In this document: positions 60,490 through 64,000 of the stretch, one piece after another
Layout of the letters: each line of letters starts with the position of its first letter
Numbering within the stretch: the first letter of the stretch is position 1
From: Paraburkholderia tropica
GTDB taxonomy: Bacteria > Pseudomonadota > Gammaproteobacteria > Burkholderiales > Burkholderiaceae
DNA length: 64,000 bases
Direction of reading: 5' to 3'
NCBI RefSeq assembly: GCF_900109265.1
Contig: NZ_FNZM01000003.1
Coordinates: forward strand, 62,001 to 126,000
Notes under the pieces: model-generated
Database searches by the model: none
Told to the model about the DNA's origin: nothing
What the model saw: the letters and a program-made list of their open reading frames with translations, nothing else
Made by a program: the position numbers and the translations under genes

Positions 60490-62157
60490 TCACTCCTTCG
60501 TGTGCAGACTGTCGAGCGAACGTTTGCGCAGGCGCGTTTCATGAAGCGCGCCGGCGGCGTCAAGCACCGGATACGCCGTCGAGCAGAACAGCGAATTCAG
60601 CCGCTTCATATTGCTGATCAGATCGAGGTGCAGCGCGCTGGTTTCCACGCTGCGAAGCGACTGGCCTGCCAGCCGGTCCAGATGCTTGTGGGAATACACG
60701 CGCTCCAGATCGCGGAAGCGTTCCTTCTCGGCCAGAAGCTGCTCCGCGCAGCGCAGATCGTTGTTCAGGAACACCGACAGGCCTAGCCGCAGATTGCTCA
60801 CCAGCCGCGCGTGCAGATCGTCGAGTTCACCCAGTCCTTCCTCGGAGAACGCGAGCCGCTGGGAGATCTTTTTCTCTTCGATGTCGCTCACGATGCGCTC
60901 GATGATGTCGCCCGCATGTTCGAGATTGATCGTGAGGGAAATGATGTCCGTCCAGCGGCGGCTTTCGGCTTCATCGAGTTGCTCGCGCGAGATCAGCGTC
61001 AGATAGCTTTTCACTTCGGCGTAGAGCTGGTCGACGTCGTCGTCCATGCGCATGGTTTCGCGCGCGACGGCGAGATCGTTGCGTCTGAGCAGTTCCGACA
61101 CGTTCTCCAGCATCACGCCGACGATGTCGCCAATCCGCAGCACTTCGCGCGACGCGTTGGCCAGCGCGAGTCCCGGCGTGGCCAGCCCGGCGGGGTCGAG
61201 ATGGAGCGGACGCAGTTCGCCGGCCACCTGCGGCCGGTCGGGCAACAAGCGACGGCAGATGGCGGCGACCCGGTCGACCATCGTGAGGCAGGCGCAACAC
61301 CGCACCGTGTTGTAGATGAGATGGAAGCCGACCACGGCCTCGCGCGGATTCGAAATGATGACCGGCAATGCGCGTGCGAGCAACGAGGCGAACGGCAGGA
61401 TAATCACCGCGCCGAGCAGCTTGAAGGCGAAACTGCCCACGGCGAGGCGGCGCGCCGCGGCGTTTTGGGGCAATGCGCTCATCAGCGCGAGCAGACCGCT
61501 GCCGAGATTCGCGCCGACCACGAGACACAAGGCGACCTTCAACGAAATGACGCCGGAGGAGGCGAGCGTCGCGGTCAAAAGAACGGCGGCGAGGCTCGAA
61601 TACGAGAGCATCGCGAAGGCCGCGCCGACGAGCGCGTCGAGCATCGTGTCGCCGGTCAGGGCGCTGAACATCACCCTGACGCTCGTGCCCTGCATCATCG
61701 GTTGTGCCGCTTCCACGATCAGGTGAAGCGCCAGCAGGATCAGACCGAGCCCGATGAGCGTGCGCCCGGTCTGGCCGGCGCGCGTCTGCTTGCGCGTGAG
61801 AAACAGCGGTACGCCGGCGAGTATCAGCAGCGGAGACAGCCACGACAGATCGAGTGTCAGCACCCGCGCCATGAGCGCGGTGCCCACGTCGGCGCCCAGC
61901 ATGATGGTCAGGCCGCTGGCCAGCGACACCATGCCTTGCGCGGCGAACGACGAGATGATGACCGCCGTGGCGTTACTGCTTTGCACGAGGCTGGTGACGC
62001 CCAGCCCGGCAAGAAAGGCCTTGAGGCGGCTACCCGTGCTGCGGCCGAGGATCGCGCGAAGATCGGCGCCGAGCACGCGCAGTATGCCGGTGCGAACGAT
62101 GTGTGTGCCCCACACCAGAAGCGACACACCGGAAAGCAGATTCAGAAGGATCAACAC
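60490..62157 (-). CDS. Na+/phosphate symporter family protein (NptA/YjbB-like) with PhoU-like C-terminus
   Basis: Protein of 555 residues. The N-terminal ~310 residues contain two inverted Na/Pi-cotransporter repeats with the QSS motifs of the family (GLGVTSLVQSSNATAVIISS and the second repeat AFAMLSYSSLAAVLLTATLA, where QSS is less exact). The C-terminal ~220 residues are a PhoU-like helical domain (RMDDDVDQLYAEVKSYLTLI, HAGDIIERIVSDIEEKKISQ). Members move phosphate with sodium, often outward. The start appears to be GTG without a clear ribosome site. A candidate Pho box lies 67 bases upstream, and Pit and DUF47 genes precede it on the same strand. Confidence 0.88.
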   Translation of the reverse strand: MLILLNLLSGVSLLVWGTHIVRTGILRVLGADLRAILGRSTGSRLKAFLAGLGVTSLVQSSNATAVIISSFAAQGMVSLASGLTIMLGADVGTALMARVLTLDLSWLSPLLILAGVPLFLTRKQTRAGQTGRTLIGLGLILLALHLIVEAAQPMMQGTSVRVMFSALTGDTMLDALVGAAFAMLSYSSLAAVLLTATLASSGVISLKVALCLVVGANLGSGLLALMSALPQNAAARRLAVGSFAFKLLGAVIILPFASLLARALPVIISNPREAVVGFHLIYNTVRCCACLTMVDRVAAICRRLLPDRPQVAGELRPLHLDPAGLATPGLALANASREVLRIGDIVGVMLENVSELLRRNDLAVARETMRMDDDVDQLYAEVKSYLTLISREQLDEAESRRWTDIISLTINLEHAGDIIERIVSDIEEKKISQRLAFSEEGLGELDDLHARLVSNLRLGLSVFLNNDLRCAEQLLAEKERFRDLERVYSHKHLDRLAGQSLRSVETSALHLDLISNMKRLNSLFCSTAYPVLDAAGALHETRLRKRSLDSLHTKE

Positions 62158-62223
62158 GATAGGCGACGGTTACTGCACGACTTTGGGGCCCCGTTGACGG
62201 GGCGCCTTGCGATCGGCGTCTGG

Positions 62224-62241
62224 ATGTAACACTAGTGTCAC
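62224..62241. promoter_or_regulatory. Candidate Pho box upstream of the Na/Pi symporter gene
   Basis: ATGTAAC (62224-62230), a four-base spacer ACTA and GTGTCAC (62235-62241) match the PhoB layout of two seven-base direct repeats resembling CTGTCAT/CTGTCAC. The core ACACTAGTGT is also palindromic. It reads in PhoB orientation on the plus strand, whereas the adjacent gene is on the minus strand. Confidence 0.4.
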
Positions 62242-62266
62242 ACAGAATGGCGCGATTCGATGCGAT

Positions 62267-62285
62267 AAAAAACGGCGGCCGTTTT
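62267..62285 (-). terminator. Intrinsic terminator of the pit operon
   Basis: On the minus strand AAAACGG and CCGTTTT form a seven-base stem with a three-base loop, running into TTTTTT. It begins two bases after the pit stop codon, separating the pit operon from the Na/Pi symporter gene. Confidence 0.65.
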
Positions 62286-62286
62286 C

Positions 62287-63297
62287 TTAAAGCAGCCGGG
62301 TCCCGATCCACCAGGCCATTGCCGCCATCGCCGCGGAAGCCGGGATGGTGAGCACCCAGGCCCAGATGATATTGCCCGCCACGCCCCAACGCACCGCGGA
62401 GAGCTTCTGCGTGGCGCCGACGCCGACGATCGCGCCGGTGATGGTATGCGTCGTCGAAACGGGAATGCCGAGCCCCGAGGCGACGAATAAGGTGAGCGCG
62501 CCGCCGAGTTCGGCGCAAAAACCGCCCACCGGCTTGAGCTTCGTGATCTTCTGCCCCATCGTCCGCACGATGCGCCATCCGCCGAAAAGGGTTCCGAGTC
62601 CCATCGACGCATAGCATCCGGCGGCCACCCAGAGCGGCGGCGCGACGGCGTTGTGCGATGCGTAGCCCGCGGCGATCAGCAGCATCCAGATAATGCCGAT
62701 GGTCTTCTGCGAGTCGTTGCCGCCGTGCCCGAGGCTGTAAAGGCCCGCCGAGATCAATTGCAGGCTGCGGAACTGGCGATCCACCTTGCTTTGCGGCACG
62801 CGGAAATAGAGCCAGGCGATGCCGAGCATGAAGCACGAGCCCAGCACGAAACCCAGCACCGGCGAGATGACGATGAAGGCCACGGTCTTCATGACGCCGT
62901 CGAGATTCAGCGCGCCCCAGCCGGATTTGGCCAGCGCCGAGCCGACCAGTCCGCCGATCAGCGCATGCGACGAACTGGAGGGAATGCCGTAGTACCAGGT
63001 GATGAAATTCCAGCCGATGGCGCCGATCAGTGCGCCGAACACCACGTACTGATCGACTATCGCGGGATCGATCGTGCCTTTGCCGATGGTGGCGGCCACG
63101 CCGAGGTGAAAGACAAAATACGCAACGACGTTGAAGAACGCCGCAAATGCGACCGCTTGCTGCGGCTTCAACACCCCGGTGGACACCACGGTCGCAATGG
63201 CGTTGGCGGCGTCGTGAAACCCATTCATGAAGTCAAACAGGAGGGCGATCGCGACGAGCAGAATGATGGCCCAGAGAGCGAGTTGAATCGGATGCAT
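62287..63297 (-). CDS. pit: Low-affinity inorganic phosphate transporter, Pit family
   Basis: Inner-membrane protein of 336 residues with about ten hydrophobic segments. The two family signature repeats are present: FDFMNGFHDAANAIATVVST at the N-terminus and GNDSQKTIGIIWMLL in the second half, together with PISSSHA-like GIPSSSSHALIGGLVGSALA and IPVSTTHTITGAIVGVG. It carries metal-phosphate complexes with protons. It starts 12 bases after the DUF47 gene stop, and this pairing is standard for Pit systems. A terminator follows immediately. Confidence 0.95.
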   Translation of the reverse strand: MHPIQLALWAIILLVAIALLFDFMNGFHDAANAIATVVSTGVLKPQQAVAFAAFFNVVAYFVFHLGVAATIGKGTIDPAIVDQYVVFGALIGAIGWNFITWYYGIPSSSSHALIGGLVGSALAKSGWGALNLDGVMKTVAFIVISPVLGFVLGSCFMLGIAWLYFRVPQSKVDRQFRSLQLISAGLYSLGHGGNDSQKTIGIIWMLLIAAGYASHNAVAPPLWVAAGCYASMGLGTLFGGWRIVRTMGQKITKLKPVGGFCAELGGALTLFVASGLGIPVSTTHTITGAIVGVGATQKLSAVRWGVAGNIIWAWVLTIPASAAMAAMAWWIGTRLL

Positions 63298-63309
63298 GGT
63301 TGAATTCGC

Positions 63310-63936
63310 TCAAGCGTTTTCCAGCACAATGCCCTCGATAATGGTTGCGGCGACCTCGCATTTATCGGTAATGGTTTCAAGCAGTTCGTAGACGCTTTTC
63401 AGTTTGATGAGCGTCTTGACATCGGCTTCCTCGCGGAATAGCCGCGAGATCGCGATACGCAGCAACCGGTCGACTTCGGATTCGAGTTCGTCGATTTCCT
63501 TGCAGCATCGCAGGATCTGATCTGCCTGCTTCATGTCGGAAAGCATGCTGACGGCCTGCTGAACCTGAATGGCTGTCTTCGTGCTCAGCCGCGCGAACTC
63601 GATCGCATCGTCGGGCAACGCTTGCACGTCATACAGCGTAATGGTGTTCGCAACATCCTCAATCACGTCGATGATGTCATCCAGCGTGTTGATGAGCTGC
63701 TGGATCTGATCGCGATCCAGCGGCGTGATGAAGGTCTTGTGCAGCAGATCGTTGCAGTCGCGAGTCAGTTTATCGGCCGACTTTTCGTTGATCTTGATGT
63801 TTCGCCGGTGTCGCTCCGCGTCGTCGAGATTCTCGATCAGCTTTTCGAGAGCATGACTGCCGTCCACGATATATCGGGCATGGGCATTGAAAATCTCGAA
63901 AAAATTGCCGTCTCTGGGCATGAATCGGCCGAACAT
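63310..63936 (-). CDS. DUF47 family (PhoU-like) Pit accessory protein
   Basis: Helical cytoplasmic protein of 208 residues of the DUF47/PhoU_div family: MFGRFMPRDGNFFEIFNAHA, HRRNIKINEKSADKLTRDCN, the metal-binding-type segment TPLDRDQIQQLINTLDDIID and the closing VYELLETITDKCEVAATIIE. It regulates or supports the partner Pit transporter. It precedes pit by 12 bases and is the first gene of the operon. Its promoter lies partly beyond the window end. Confidence 0.93.
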   Translation of the reverse strand: MFGRFMPRDGNFFEIFNAHARYIVDGSHALEKLIENLDDAERHRRNIKINEKSADKLTRDCNDLLHKTFITPLDRDQIQQLINTLDDIIDVIEDVANTITLYDVQALPDDAIEFARLSTKTAIQVQQAVSMLSDMKQADQILRCCKEIDELESEVDRLLRIAISRLFREEADVKTLIKLKSVYELLETITDKCEVAATIIEGIVLENA

Positions 63937-64000
63937 AGGGCATTACCTCGGGTTTGATGGCGCGCCGACCGCGTCATCGAAAAACCGCTCATGATACAGG

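Noticed and set aside
1..64000. CRISPR arrays, tRNA or rRNA genes, transposase genes, attachment sites
   Set aside because: I found no regularly spaced repeats with unique spacers, no tRNA cloverleaf or rRNA signature, and no transposase or integrase motif in any frame. A tRNAscan or ISfinder search would be decisive.

Overview
The window looks like a piece of a Burkholderiales chromosome (Paraburkholderia, Burkholderia or Caballeronia type). The grounds are very high GC with strong GC3 bias, an OmpC-type Gram-negative porin with the QSSVTLYG mature start, an H-NS-family protein with an Ala/Lys/Pro tail, PHA genes, and many LysR and MFS genes. The genus is inferred from gene content, not from a marker gene. 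I saw no tRNA, rRNA, insertion sequence, prophage or CRISPR array.

Layout. 1-5.3 kb: truncated zwf, an AraC regulator, a DUF2000 protein, a TPR-glycosyltransferase fusion and a cytosolic diguanylate cyclase. 5.5-8.7 kb: a four-gene operon matching SiaA-SiaB-SiaC-SiaD (phosphatase, kinase, phosphoprotein switch, diguanylate cyclase), with a possible minus-strand small RNA in its leader. 8.7-13.4 kb: an exported protein, a TetR regulator divergent from a type II NADH dehydrogenase, a LysR regulator and a tiny lipoprotein. 13.5-19.4 kb: a catabolic block (hydratase, acyl-CoA dehydrogenase, CoA-transferase, MFS) facing its LysR regulator across a textbook T-N11-A box. 19.5-30 kb: mostly single genes (PRC-barrel, MFS, GT2, FUSC-type exporter, cysteine desulfurase, ROK kinase, CutC, molybdopterin-fold protein, DUF2278, DUF1697, flavodoxin).

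30-35 kb: a His-rich secreted peptide, a LysM/LytM lipoprotein with a degenerate active site, an RlpA-like protein, a PF04185 phosphoesterase and a MASE4-GGDEF cyclase. 35.4-42.3 kb: the most unusual unit, a compact operon of three SPFH (HflK/HflC-like) membrane proteins, a P1B-type metal ATPase and a GNAT enzyme; two of these proteins have His-rich N-termini. 42-51.4 kb: DNA polymerase II, a one-TM peptide, a porin, phasin, thiolase and acetoacetyl-CoA reductase (PHA precursor supply without a synthase), a TfoX-like protein and an MFS exporter.

51.4-54.3 kb is gene-poor, with short tandem repeats around an H-NS-like gene. 54.3-58.9 kb: LigJ-LigK (4-oxalomesaconate to pyruvate plus oxaloacetate) between two MFS transporters. 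59-64 kb: an LRR-Ser/Thr kinase, then phosphate transport (Na/Pi symporter with a candidate Pho box, Pit and its DUF47 partner).

Three diguanylate cyclases and the Sia switch make c-di-GMP signalling a theme. Aromatic and dicarboxylate catabolism and phosphate/PHA metabolism are the others.
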